Shown here: piece after piece, positions 35,186 to 43,262 of the stretch
Layout of the letters: the number at the start of each line of letters is the position of its first letter
How positions within the stretch are numbered: the first letter of the stretch is position 1
Assembly (NCBI RefSeq): GCF_003967355.1
Contig: NZ_BIFH01000027.1
Span: 124,001 to 188,000, forward strand
Reading direction: 5' to 3'
Length of the DNA stretch: 64,000 nt
Source: Embleya hyalina
GTDB taxonomy: Bacteria > Actinomycetota > Actinomycetes > Streptomycetales > Streptomycetaceae
Program-made: the position numbers and the translations under genes
The notes under the pieces: generated by a model
What the model was told of the DNA's origin: nothing
Seen by the model: only the letters and a program-made list of their open reading frames with translations
The model's database searches: none

Positions 35186-35240
35186 CTAGTTCGCACTGAA
35201 CGGTCTTGGGAAGATTTGAGTTACCCTGCGAGTGAACTAG
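35186..35240. promoter_or_regulatory. Candidate GntR operator pair
   Basis: CTAGTTC at 35186-35192 and its inverse GAACTAG at 35234-35240 face each other in the divergent gap between the leftward small-gene operon and the GntR gene. KorSA-type GntR repressors of AICEs bind near their own promoter; that this is such a site is inference. Confidence 0.4.
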
Positions 35241-35268
35241 TTTGCTCGCCCAAACGAGAGAGCGTGGC

Positions 35269-35997
35269 ATGCCTAGCAACGTCAGATGGACAGCGATCGC
35301 AGACCACTACCGGGCTCAGGTCCTGTCCGGCGAGATAACCCCCGGCACCAAGTTGCCCAGTAACAAGGCACTTGCTGACTCTTGGGGAACAACCACCGCA
35401 ACCGTGAGTCGGGCCCTTGGCAACCTGGTGGTTGAAAAGGTCCTGTACACATCCCCACGGGGAACATACGTAGCGGATGCTCCGTACTCCTCGGCGTCGG
35501 CGAGTGACCGACTCACCCGGGTGCACCGTACGAAGTCGGCGTTGATGGACGGAGAGACCATCGTCGTAACGGCCGCTGGCCTGGTGGTACCGCCGAACTA
35601 CATACGAGAGATGTTCCAGCTCGATCACGGAGATCAAATCGTTCGGCGCGAATCCGTGATCGGTCGCGGTAAGACGCGAACTGCCCTGACCGTGACGTGG
35701 CATCCGGTCGAGTTCCTGGGCTTGGTGCCGGATCTCGTCAGTACGGCTGTTGGCAAGGCAGCTGGGCTGACGGACAAGGTCCTTACCGCCACTGGCCGGA
35801 AGATCACGCACGGCCGTGACGACATGCACGCGCGAACGGCGGATGCGCGCGAGGCTTCACACCTGGGGGTCCCCATTGGTGCGTCCATCCTCGGCCTGGG
35901 ATACAGGTGGTCCGACGAAGCAGGGATCATCGAGTTCGGGGAAGTGTGCCTGCCATCGATGTTGACCATTGGCTACCCGTACGAACTCGCAGACTGA
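35269..35997 (+). CDS. GntR-family regulator (KorSA-like) of the AICE
   Basis: The start is ATG 35269 (MPSNVRWTAIADHYRAQVL). In this 242-residue protein the winged helix occupies residues 5-70: SGEITPGTKLPSNKALADSWG and TVSRALGNLVVE. The C-terminal UTRA-like ligand-binding domain follows (FQLDHGDQIVRRESVIGRG to IIEFGEVCLP). In pSAM2 the related KorSA keeps replication and transfer genes off; the same role is likely here. It stands alone between the leftward operon and the non-coding region. Confidence 0.83.
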   Translation: MPSNVRWTAIADHYRAQVLSGEITPGTKLPSNKALADSWGTTTATVSRALGNLVVEKVLYTSPRGTYVADAPYSSASASDRLTRVHRTKSALMDGETIVVTAAGLVVPPNYIREMFQLDHGDQIVRRESVIGRGKTRTALTVTWHPVEFLGLVPDLVSTAVGKAAGLTDKVLTATGRKITHGRDDMHARTADAREASHLGVPIGASILGLGYRWSDEAGIIEFGEVCLPSMLTIGYPYELAD

Positions 35998-36135
35998 TCC
36001 ATCCCACGGCTGACGCCCCGTCATCTACGTGTATGCAGGGTGACGGGGCTTCGCAAAGGGCGAGTCCCTCGAACTCCGCAGCCTGAAGGCCGACGTCCCA
36101 CCCGACTTGGGCCCCCTACGGAAGGCGACCCACGG

Positions 36136-36178
36136 CCCCGGGCCCCGGTGTGCCGGGGCCCGGGGTGGCACACCGGGG
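36136..36178. repeat. Overlapping alternative hairpins
   Basis: Arm set A is 36136-36148 with 36153-36165 (13 bp, loop TGTG). Arm set B is 36143-36154 with 36167-36178 (12 bp). Both are perfect and share bases, so only one can form at a time. Confidence 0.7.
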
Positions 36179-36400
36179 TTTCGGCGCGCGGGTCACGCAA
36201 CCCGAGTATCAAATGGGGTCCTACGAAGCCGCGGGGCCAAACCTCGGCCAGGCCAACGCAAGTCCTACGCAACGAGCGCGCCCCCGGCGTGGCCGAAGGC
36301 CACGGGTCGCCCCCCAGGCGACTCGCAGCGCAGCTGCGAACCTGTCCTGCGGAAGTCTGCTTCACCACCAGGCCGTGCTCCTGGTCCTCGTCGTGGTTTC

Positions 36401-36498
36401 GCGGTTCTTGGCCGCCGGCGCGGCTCCCGCTGGGCCGGAGGCGGAGGCGGGGGCCGCGCCGGCGGCCAAGAACCGCGCGGCCCCGCGTGCGGGGCCGC
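36401..36498. repeat. Perfect 24-bp inverted repeat followed by a second hairpin
   Basis: 36401-36424 is the exact reverse complement of 36453-36476, enclosing 28 bases; immediately after it 36477-36486 pairs with 36489-36498. The total folded structure would be about 98 bases. Confidence 0.8.
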
Positions 36499-36502
36499 CT
36501 TG

Positions 36503-36531
36503 AACACGTAGAGAAAGTTTGAACGCACGGC
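36503..36531. repeat. 29-bp direct repeat, copy 2
   Basis: Identical to 32603-32631. It lies four bases after the second hairpin of the structured region. Confidence 0.85.
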
Positions 36532-36717
36532 GCTTGCTGCCAGAACCTGAGCTTCAGATTTCTCGATGATTTTTACGCCAACAGACCAGCGGCAAAGACG
36601 GACAAGCCCACCCGCAATACTGGCGTTGGGACTGTGCCGTGCGTCGACCAGCAGTTTTTTTGCCAGTGGGCCGGATGACGACTCGTAGTCTCGTGATCAC
36701 TACGGAAGGGGGCCACC

Positions 36718-37926
36718 GTGGAGACAACGGGGCAACGGATCGCGCGGGCACGGCACCGCAAGGGTTGGGACCAGGCGACGTTAGCGACTGAGGCTGGACG
36801 CTCGGTCAGCTGGGTGTCGAAGGTTGAGAACGGGCGTGTGCCTGTCGACCGGATGAGCGTCCTCGCCAAGCTGGCGAACGTCCTCGGCGTTGAGGTAGTC
36901 GAGTTGACGGGGCAGCCCTACCGCCACGAGACCGAAGAACTCGACTCCGGCCACGGGGGCATCCCGGCGCTTCGTCGGATGCTGCATCACGCGACGCTGC
37001 CCGGTGGGTCGTCGCTGGTCGGCTCCCGCCCCCCTCGGTCACATGACGAGCTGGCAGCCGAAGTTCAGTTCGCCGAACGGCTCCGCCAAGACGCCAAGTT
37101 CACCGCGCTGGGGGAGGTTCTTCCCGGTTTGATCGAGAGCCTGATCGTCTCCATCGGGGCCGCTTCGGGAACCGAGGTCGATCGCCTCGAAGCTCTCATG
37201 CTGCGGACCTGCCACATGGCACGGGTGACAGCCAACCTGCTCGGACACCATGACCTCGGGTGGACGGCCGTACAGCGCGAGTTGACCGCCGCACAGCGGG
37301 TCGGATCGCCCGAACTTGTGGCTGCTGCGACCTGGGACATGTGCGGCGTCTGGCTCCATGGCGCGTCCATCGACGATGCCAAGGCGACTGCAATCACAGC
37401 GCTCGATGCTCTCGACCCCATCGTGGGCGGCGGCGATCCGACCATCCTTTCCCTGTGGGGCGCGATGCACCTCCGGGCCGCGGTGGCGTACTCCCGCTTG
37501 TGGTCGAAGCCGGAAGCTGACGCACACCTCACAGAAGCGGCCCGGGTCGCTGCGCTGGTGCCGTCGGACGGCAACGTCTTCCAGACGCAGTTCAATCAGG
37601 TCAACGTCACCATTCACGCCGTGGAGATCGCCACCGAACTCGGTCGGCCGCGGGACGCCGTGACGTCGGCTGACGAAGTCGCCATCGGCACCATCGCATC
37701 GGCAGAACGTCAGTCGCACTACTGGGTCTGCTCTGCTGCGGGCTTCTTCATGAACCGCCAAGAGGACAAGGCGGTGGAGTCACTCCTGCAAGCCGACCGG
37801 ATCGCGCCCCAGCACGTGCGCAACCGTCCGCAAGTTCGGAACCTGGTCGACGACCTTCGCACGAGTGGGAAGCACACGAAGTCGCGGGAAGTGCGCAGTC
37901 TGGCCACGCGCATGGGTCTCGCCTAG
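36718..37926 (+). CDS. XRE-family regulator of the AICE
   Basis: A 402-residue protein starting at GTG 36718 behind GGAAGGGGG. Residues 5-62 are an XRE helix-turn-helix (RIARARHRKGWDQATLATEAGRSVSWVSKVENGRV). The remainder is all-helical with TPR-like repeats (AATWDMCGVWLHGASIDDAKATAI...), like actinobacterial regulators whose TPR domain may sense peptides or other ligands. It heads the rightward half of the element; such regulators often control AICE transfer, but the target is unknown. Confidence 0.83.
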   Translation: METTGQRIARARHRKGWDQATLATEAGRSVSWVSKVENGRVPVDRMSVLAKLANVLGVEVVELTGQPYRHETEELDSGHGGIPALRRMLHHATLPGGSSLVGSRPPRSHDELAAEVQFAERLRQDAKFTALGEVLPGLIESLIVSIGAASGTEVDRLEALMLRTCHMARVTANLLGHHDLGWTAVQRELTAAQRVGSPELVAAATWDMCGVWLHGASIDDAKATAITALDALDPIVGGGDPTILSLWGAMHLRAAVAYSRLWSKPEADAHLTEAARVAALVPSDGNVFQTQFNQVNVTIHAVEIATELGRPRDAVTSADEVAIGTIASAERQSHYWVCSAAGFFMNRQEDKAVESLLQADRIAPQHVRNRPQVRNLVDDLRTSGKHTKSREVRSLATRMGLA

Positions 37927-38001
37927 TCAGTCAGCCGGCTCGTACACGGCGGCGGTCCGATCGGGGGCCGCCGCTGGTCTTCTTGATGCCTTGGGGGCAC
38001 A

Positions 38002-38181
38002 GTGACACCCGCTGAAATGCGCATCGTGGCGGCCAAGCTCGAAGAACTCGCTGCCATGCATGCCGACTTAGGGCAGAGGATCAACCGGCTTGCTGACCTT
38101 GTCCGGCCTGGCTCTCAAGCTGAGTCACGCGATCCGCAAGAGCCTGCATGCCGTCACCCAGGGACTCAAGCTGCCGCATGA
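38002..38181 (+). CDS. Possible small coiled-coil AICE protein
   Basis: GTG 38002 follows GGGGGCACA. The first 35 residues (VTPAEMRIVAAKLEELAAMH...) form a heptad-like helix; the rest is unstructured and overlaps the 3' end of the convergent GntR gene by about 100 bases. It may be a real short gene with a fortuitous tail or not translated. Confidence 0.35.
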   Translation: MTPAEMRIVAAKLEELAAMHADLGQRINRLADLVRPGSQAESRDPQEPACRHPGTQAAA

Positions 38182-38479
38182 TGGCTGCGAACTCCGGGCT
38201 GGACGGTTGTGAAGCGCTCCGCGCCTCGTCGTCTGCGGCTTCGGCGGCCCGGTCGCGGACGAAGTTTCCACGCCCCTGCACTGAGTAGACGAAGCCCTTG
38301 TCCTTGAGCCGCTTGAGCGCGCTCTGAACCGTGCCGTTCGAGATCCCGTACTCCTGCTGGAGCTGGGTGCCGGACGGCAGCTGGTCACCTGCCTTGAGGT
38401 CGCCCGACAGGATCTTTGCTTCAAGATCGTCGGCAGCCTGAAGGTAGGGCGGGCGCGGGTCGTCCGCTGGCGTGCGCAT
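38081..38479 (-). CDS. GntR-family winged-helix regulator of the AICE
   Basis: The start is ATG 38477-38479 (MRTPADDPRPPYLQ), giving 132 residues. The winged helix spans residues 10-75 (ILSGDLKAGDQLPSGTQLQQEYGISNGTVQSALKRL). The C-terminus is a coiled coil (IMRQLESLGDGMQALADRVTQLESQ), with no ligand domain, as in short plasmid-type GntR proteins. It is divergent from the SCO3933-family gene; the palindrome at 38553-38568 between them is a likely operator. Confidence 0.83.
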   Translation of the reverse strand: MRTPADDPRPPYLQAADDLEAKILSGDLKAGDQLPSGTQLQQEYGISNGTVQSALKRLKDKGFVYSVQGRGNFVRDRAAEAADDEARSASQPSSPEFAAIMRQLESLGDGMQALADRVTQLESQAGQGQQAG

Positions 38480-38549
38480 GTTCTGAGCGTAGCGCCATAT
38501 ACGCCTCATCTCTTCCAAGACTTCTAAATATCCAGAGCACACATACAGG

Positions 38550-38577
38550 TTGACTCTTCTAGAAGAGTTAGTAATGT
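38550..38577 (+). promoter_or_regulatory. Promoter with embedded palindromic operator
   Basis: A -35-like TTGACT (38550-38555) and a -10-like TAATGT (38572-38577) are separated by 16 bases. The perfect 16-bp palindrome ACTCTTCTAGAAGAGT (38553-38568) overlaps the -35 and spacer. A GntR dimer here would block the promoter of the downstream regulator. Confidence 0.65.
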
Positions 38578-38622
38578 TGGGTCAGCCGGGTACGACAGAT
38601 ACCCCAGCAGAGAGGCTTTACC

Positions 38623-38955
38623 ATGCGTTCCATCCCCGTTGACACCTCGGCCGCGATGCTCATGTGCGCCACCGAACCGCAGGTCAAGCTGAAGGACCTG
38701 AAGACCGGTGAGGTCTCCACCGACCGCGACACCGGAGCGACGCTCTACACGGTCGGCATCGTCTTCATCGCGAACGGTGCGGCGGACGTCGTGAAGGTCA
38801 CGGTTCCTGAGCCGGGCCTCCCGAACGGGCTGACCGCCGGTTCGCCGCTGGTCCTCACGGGCCTGGTTGCGCTGCCCTGGGAGAACAACATGGGCGGCCA
38901 GATGCGGCACGGAGTGGCCTTTCGTGCCTCCGCCGTGGCGCTGAAGGCGGCCTGA
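38623..38955 (+). CDS. SCO3933-family regulatory protein
   Basis: A 110-residue protein starting MRSIPVDTSAAMLMC. The family pattern is clear: VKLKDLKTGEVSTDRDTGATLYTV, an IKV-type VVKVTVPEP stretch, then TGLVALPWENN and a closing HGVAFRASAV. Members occur in Streptomyces AICEs and plasmids beside the transfer gene, and are thought to help switch on replication or transfer. It opens a rightward operon with the next genes and is preceded by the promoter at 38550-38577. Confidence 0.85.
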   Translation: MRSIPVDTSAAMLMCATEPQVKLKDLKTGEVSTDRDTGATLYTVGIVFIANGAADVVKVTVPEPGLPNGLTAGSPLVLTGLVALPWENNMGGQMRHGVAFRASAVALKAA

Positions 38956-38959
38956 CTAC

Positions 38960-39211
38960 ATGTCCGGCCGAGCGCGATGCCTGGCTGCGCACCCGGACGA
39001 CTCAAGCGAATGTGACGGCGCTTCCGATCTCGTGCGCGTAGTCGATTCGCATGGTCGTGAGGTGCGCGGCTGTATCCACCATGCCTCGCGCATGCTCGCT
39101 TCCCTGGATGGCGCCCGGGTCTACCCGGGCGCCTCCGGCGGGGCGGCCATCGAGACGTTCAACCGGGCGCAGGACATCCAGCCCTTCGCCTGGCTCACTG
39201 GAAGGGGCTGA
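38960..39211 (+). CDS. Conserved AICE hypothetical protein, 83 residues
   Basis: ATG 38960 is four bases past the upstream stop. The product contains RCLAAHPDDSSECDGASDLV, a GCIHHASRMLASLDG helix, and IETFNRAQDIQPFAWL. Cys/His spacing could bind metal. This type of protein commonly sits between the SCO3933-family gene and the tra gene of AICEs. Function unknown. Confidence 0.65.
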   Translation: MSGRARCLAAHPDDSSECDGASDLVRVVDSHGREVRGCIHHASRMLASLDGARVYPGASGGAAIETFNRAQDIQPFAWLTGRG

Positions 39212-39215
39212 TCCT

Positions 39216-40544
39216 GTGGGATCTCCCGATCTCGTCGGCATGGTTCCCGAAGCCATCGCCGGTCTGGCAGCCGTCTACGGCGGCTCCAAAGTGACCCGCT
39301 ATGCCCGCGCTGACCGCGACACACGGGCCAGCATTCGGCAGGCATACCGCATACGTCGCCGGTGGAGACGCTTCGCACCGATGGCAGGGTTGTTTGCCCT
39401 CCAAGCCCCGGGACGACTCGCCGCGTTACGGACGCCGGACGGGTTCGCTCCCGTTCCGAAGACGCTGATTCCGACCCTCAAGACTCGACCCGACCGATTC
39501 GGCGTCACAGTCACGGCCAACACCCTGCCGAAGGTGGGTCTGACGGCTTGGCGGTCGGCCGAAGAGTCCTTGAGGGACGCGTGGGGCTTCCCGCGCGTCA
39601 AGATCTCGCAGCCGAAGCCGGGGCTCGTTCTCGTTCGCGGATTCCGGAACGAACCGCTCGACACGCACACCGACTCGGTCCTCATGACGTCGGGAGGTGA
39701 CCTCTGCTTTCAGCCCGGGGAGCTGACCTCCGAAGACCCGATCTTCCTCGGCTTCACGGAAGACGGTGAACCGGTCCGGCTGAACCTTCGCCGGTCTGCC
39801 CATGGACTCATCGCCGGGGTGACTCGCTCGGGGAAGTCGATCACCACGAACACGCTCTTGGCCGCAGCCTCACTGATGCGCGACGTGCGGATGGTGGTCA
39901 TCGATCCGAACCTTGCCGCGGCGGCTCCCTGGTGGCGTACCGCCCACACAGTCAGCAGCTCGGTTCAACCAGACGAGCCGATCGAGATCCTTCGCGAGAT
40001 CCGTGCGGAGATGGAACGGCGAGCTGGCACCTTCTGGGCCGGTCGCACGGACCGGATCGAGACCTTCTCGGAAGAGATGCCCCTGATTCTCCTGGTGATC
40101 GACGAGGTGGCGAACTACACCCGTCATCCCGACAAGAAGAAGCGTGAGGCGTTCGAGGCCGAACTGAGCGCCATCGCTTCCCAGGGCGCGAAGTACGGCG
40201 TGCGGCTGTGGTTGCTCGCACAGAAGCCGTCGGCGGATGTCCTGACTACCGCCATCCGCACCAACCTGTCCTCCCGTATCTGCCATCGCGTGGACACGAC
40301 TGAAGACTTCCTCCACCTCTTCCCGGATGGCCGCGACCTCGACGTCACGGCAGCCGATCGGAGCATGCCCCCGGGTGTCTCCATCGCCTCGCTGGGTGAC
40401 ATGAGGACGCCTTCACGAATGCGCTCGGTCTACCTCTCGACTGAGGACTGTTGGCGGATCAACGACGCGATGTGTGCTGCGGGCCTTCAGATACGTGAGC
40501 TGCCGGAGTCCGCACCCTCAATGCCCTTTGACGCTGCCGCGTAA
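39216..40544 (+). CDS. FtsK/SpoIIIE-like DNA translocase (AICE transfer protein)
   Basis: The start is GTG 39216 behind GAAGGGG. The 442-residue protein has a short charged N-terminus (RADRDTRASIRQAYRIRRRWRR), then a RecA-like motor: Walker A GVTRSGKS near residue 200, Walker B LLVIDEV near residue 292, and sensor region LLAQKPSADVLTTAIRTNL. In Streptomyces such Tra proteins pump double-stranded DNA between hyphae and are enough for conjugation. No N-terminal membrane helices are obvious, so membrane attachment may come from the DUF2637 protein. Confidence 0.9.
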   Translation: MGSPDLVGMVPEAIAGLAAVYGGSKVTRYARADRDTRASIRQAYRIRRRWRRFAPMAGLFALQAPGRLAALRTPDGFAPVPKTLIPTLKTRPDRFGVTVTANTLPKVGLTAWRSAEESLRDAWGFPRVKISQPKPGLVLVRGFRNEPLDTHTDSVLMTSGGDLCFQPGELTSEDPIFLGFTEDGEPVRLNLRRSAHGLIAGVTRSGKSITTNTLLAAASLMRDVRMVVIDPNLAAAAPWWRTAHTVSSSVQPDEPIEILREIRAEMERRAGTFWAGRTDRIETFSEEMPLILLVIDEVANYTRHPDKKKREAFEAELSAIASQGAKYGVRLWLLAQKPSADVLTTAIRTNLSSRICHRVDTTEDFLHLFPDGRDLDVTAADRSMPPGVSIASLGDMRTPSRMRSVYLSTEDCWRINDAMCAAGLQIRELPESAPSMPFDAAA

Positions 40545-40565
40545 GCGGTGGGAGGAGTGCCCTCC

Positions 40566-41351
40566 GTGCCCGACCGCAGTCACACTGCCTCGGGAGACGA
40601 CGTCTTCACACGGCGCACCGTTACCGCCGTCATGGTCCTCATCGCCGTGCTGGCCTTCGTCTTCTCCTTCGGCAACGTCTGGGCCCTGGCTCTGCGCCTG
40701 GGCATCCCCGCCTCGATCGCGCCACTCGTTGCGCCGATGGTCGACCTATCCGTCGTCGGCCTGCTCGTCGGCCTTCGCTACCTGTCTCTTCGTGGCGTTC
40801 CTGAGTCCGAACTCACTGATGCCACGCGACTCATGCATCTGTGTGGCTTCCTGACGCTGGCACTGAACGTCGCCGACCCGCTGATGCTCGGTCTGTACGG
40901 CAAGGCTGCGGTGGACGCCGTGGCCCCCGTGCTGCTGCTGGGCTGGGGCAAGGTCGGACCACAGTTCCTGCGCCACTTCCACACAGAGCGGCCGGTCGAC
41001 TTCACACCGGGACACGTGGCCCCGGTCAAACTCCAGGCGAATGACGAACCGGCACCCGCCCCGGTGCTGCCCGATGAGTCGCCTCGGGAAGAGACTCCCA
41101 ATCTGCCTGCCGCTCCGTCGACGGTCACCCAAGATCCGAAACCTGTGGAGTCGCGTCCGACCAATGGTCTCGAACCTCCTCCGGCGCTCGTCCAAGCTGC
41201 GCGGCGACTGGCTCAAGATCATCACGCACGCACCGGTGACCCGATCGACACAGCCACTCTGAAACAGAAACTCGGCCTTCCGATGGCCCTGGTCCTCGCC
41301 GTGCAAGCACGACTCGGCGACGTCGAAACTGTCGGCCGCTCTACCGGCTGA
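40566..41351 (+). CDS. DUF2637 membrane protein (SpdB-like spread protein)
   Basis: The GTG at 40566 is preferred, ten bases after GGAGG; GTG 40548 and 40557 are alternatives. The 261-residue protein has four membrane helices, including AVMVLIAVLAFVFSFGNVWALAL and LMHLCGFLTLALNVADPLML. A Pro/Glu-rich tail ends in a helix-turn-helix-like segment (DPIDTATLKQKLGLPMAL). DUF2637 proteins in Streptomyces elements are linked to intramycelial plasmid spread. It lies 21 bases after tra and before rep. Confidence 0.83.
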   Translation: MPDRSHTASGDDVFTRRTVTAVMVLIAVLAFVFSFGNVWALALRLGIPASIAPLVAPMVDLSVVGLLVGLRYLSLRGVPESELTDATRLMHLCGFLTLALNVADPLMLGLYGKAAVDAVAPVLLLGWGKVGPQFLRHFHTERPVDFTPGHVAPVKLQANDEPAPAPVLPDESPREETPNLPAAPSTVTQDPKPVESRPTNGLEPPPALVQAARRLAQDHHARTGDPIDTATLKQKLGLPMALVLAVQARLGDVETVGRSTG

Positions 41352-41484
41352 CCTTCTCCTTGCGGCCGGTGTGACCACTTCACGCCAAGTCCCTACCCGC
41401 CCCATGCCTCTTTCCGGTCGGGCGCGTCCCACGTCCAGGTCGACGCGCCCGGCCCGTCTTCGCTCAGGAAGGACAGACCCACCG

Positions 41485-42951
41485 ATGACAGCGCCACACC
41501 CCGTTGGCGGCCCCCTCGATGCCACACGACACACGCTGCTTTCACGGGCCGGCTCCGCCTCGTTCCCTGCCTGGCTGGCCCAAGTCAAGCGGACCGGCGG
41601 ATGCGCTCACCCGATCCGACTCACAGGTGAGTCCACAACTGTGGATAACGAGTCGGGGGCAACGCTCCACCGGTTCTCGACCTACGAACAGCCAACCGGA
41701 AGCCTCTTGGTGGCTTGTGGAAACCGCCGAGCAACGCGCTGCCCGTCGTGCTCGGAGACCTACCGCGCGGACACCTTCCAGCTGATCCGCGCCGGGCTGA
41801 CAGGCGGCAAGTCGGTTCCGGAATCGGTTCGCTCCCACAGCAGGGCGTTCGTCACCCTGACGGCACCCTCGTTCGGTGCCGTTCACAACCGGGCCAAGAC
41901 CCCTGCGGGCAAGTTGCTCGCCTGCCGATGCGGCAAGCACCATCCCGATGACGACCCTGCGCTCGGGACGCCTCTCAACCCCGGCACGTACGACTACGTG
42001 AGCGCGGTCCTCTGGAATGCCCACTCTGGCAAACTCTGGGCCCGGTTCACGACTCTGGTGCGTCGTCGCCTCGCCGCACTCGGGGGCCTGACTCAGCGCG
42101 AACTCCCTCATGTCGTGCGGGTGTCCTTCGCCAAAGTCGCCGAGTACCAGCGGCGTGGCTCGATCCACTTCCACGCCGTGATTCGCTTGGACGGCCCCTT
42201 GAGCGGCCAAGACCCGGCGGTCGTGACCGAACCCCCATCGTGGGCGACGGCTGACGTGCTTGCCGAAGCCGTCCGTGACGCTGCATGCGGCACCCGACTG
42301 CGGTCGTCCTTCGAAGCCGTCGGCCCCCGTGAATATCGCTGGGGCGAACAGCTCGACATCCGCCCCATCTCGGAACTCGGCTCCGGCGAACTCACCGATC
42401 GAGCCGTGGCCGGCTATGTAGCCAAGTACGCCACCAAAGGCGCTGAGGTCGCCGGGACCGTGGACCGTTCACTCTGCTGCCGCCGGTGCTCGGGTGTCGG
42501 GTCGCTGCTCCGCGGGGCCCCTCCGTGTCACAGCTGCGACGGTTCGGGCCTCGCGCGGCCGATCGAGACTCTCGACATCGACCCGCATGCACGCCGGATG
42601 ATCCGGGCCTGCTGGGACCTCGGCGGCCTGGTCGACCTCGCCGGACTGAACCTTCGCAAGTGGGCGCACATGCTGGGATTCGCCGGACACTTCTCCACGA
42701 AGTCCCGCCGGTACTCGACCACGCTCGGGGCGCTCCGCTCCGTCCGCACCGACTGGCGCGCCGAACAAGTCCGCGCCCTTCACGGCCTCCCAAACCCCTG
42801 TGACGGCTCCACGCTCGTCGTAGGCCACTGGGCCTTCGCCGGGTCCGGACACACGCCCGGAGAGGCGCTCTTGGCCGCCGGCGTCCGCCGAGACCTCGAC
42901 CTCAATCGCCGGACGGCAAAAGAGGAACTCGCCGCGGAGCGTGCGGCTTGA
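41485..42951 (+). CDS. repSA: RepSA-family rolling-circle replication initiator
   Basis: ATG 41485 follows AGGAAGGA. The 488-residue protein resembles RepSA of pSAM2: zinc-like C-x2-C pairs (CPSCSETYRAD; CRCGKHH), the HUH metal motif SIHFHAVIRLDGP near residue 227, and a second Cys cluster (CCRRCSGVGS...PCHSCDGSG). It should nick the element's origin after excision and covalently hold the 5' end. A DnaA-box-like pair lies inside its 5' end (41629-41648). Its stop overlaps the TTG of the excisionase gene. Confidence 0.9.
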   Translation: MTAPHPVGGPLDATRHTLLSRAGSASFPAWLAQVKRTGGCAHPIRLTGESTTVDNESGATLHRFSTYEQPTGSLLVACGNRRATRCPSCSETYRADTFQLIRAGLTGGKSVPESVRSHSRAFVTLTAPSFGAVHNRAKTPAGKLLACRCGKHHPDDDPALGTPLNPGTYDYVSAVLWNAHSGKLWARFTTLVRRRLAALGGLTQRELPHVVRVSFAKVAEYQRRGSIHFHAVIRLDGPLSGQDPAVVTEPPSWATADVLAEAVRDAACGTRLRSSFEAVGPREYRWGEQLDIRPISELGSGELTDRAVAGYVAKYATKGAEVAGTVDRSLCCRRCSGVGSLLRGAPPCHSCDGSGLARPIETLDIDPHARRMIRACWDLGGLVDLAGLNLRKWAHMLGFAGHFSTKSRRYSTTLGALRSVRTDWRAEQVRALHGLPNPCDGSTLVVGHWAFAGSGHTPGEALLAAGVRRDLDLNRRTAKEELAAERAA

Positions 42952-43244
42952 GCACTGACGAACTGACGGCCCGTGTCGAAGACCTGACGCGAATTCTGTC
43001 CGCCCTGATCACCTCTGCTGCCACTGCACCCGTGGGCGCTCTCCTGACCGCCGACGAACTGAGCGATCGATTCAGGATCCCTGCCCGCACCCTCCGGGAC
43101 ATGGCCAGTGCGGGCCTGATCCCACACCACCGACTCGGCAAGCATTACCGGTTCGCCGCCGACGACATCACAGACATCCTGCGCATCACGCGTCAACAGC
43201 CGGTCTCGCGACACGCGCGCGCCCGGCTCGCCACTGCTGCCTGA
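42948..43244 (+). CDS. xis: Excisionase-like helix-turn-helix protein
   Basis: The start is TTG 42948, overlapping the rep stop (TTGA), with GGAG upstream. In this 98-residue protein a MerR-like helix-turn-helix (LLTADELSDRFRIPARTLRDMASAGLIPHHRLGKHYRF) marks the excisionase family used by AICE integrases to direct excision. Its place between rep and int is the standard one. Confidence 0.83.
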   Translation: MSTDELTARVEDLTRILSALITSAATAPVGALLTADELSDRFRIPARTLRDMASAGLIPHHRLGKHYRFAADDITDILRITRQQPVSRHARARLATAA

Positions 43245-43262
43245 CTCACGGGGGAAACGAAC

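Larger units (their letters stand above)
35998..36717. other. 720-bp structured non-coding region of the AICE
   Basis: No gene is supported on either strand. It contains two mutually exclusive GC hairpins (36136-36178), a perfect 24-bp inverted repeat (36401-36424/36453-36476), a 10-bp stem (36477-36486/36489-36498) and the 29-bp repeat (36503-36531). Such density of stems fits a replication origin, a single-strand origin or a transfer site; none can be assigned from sequence alone. Confidence 0.6.
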
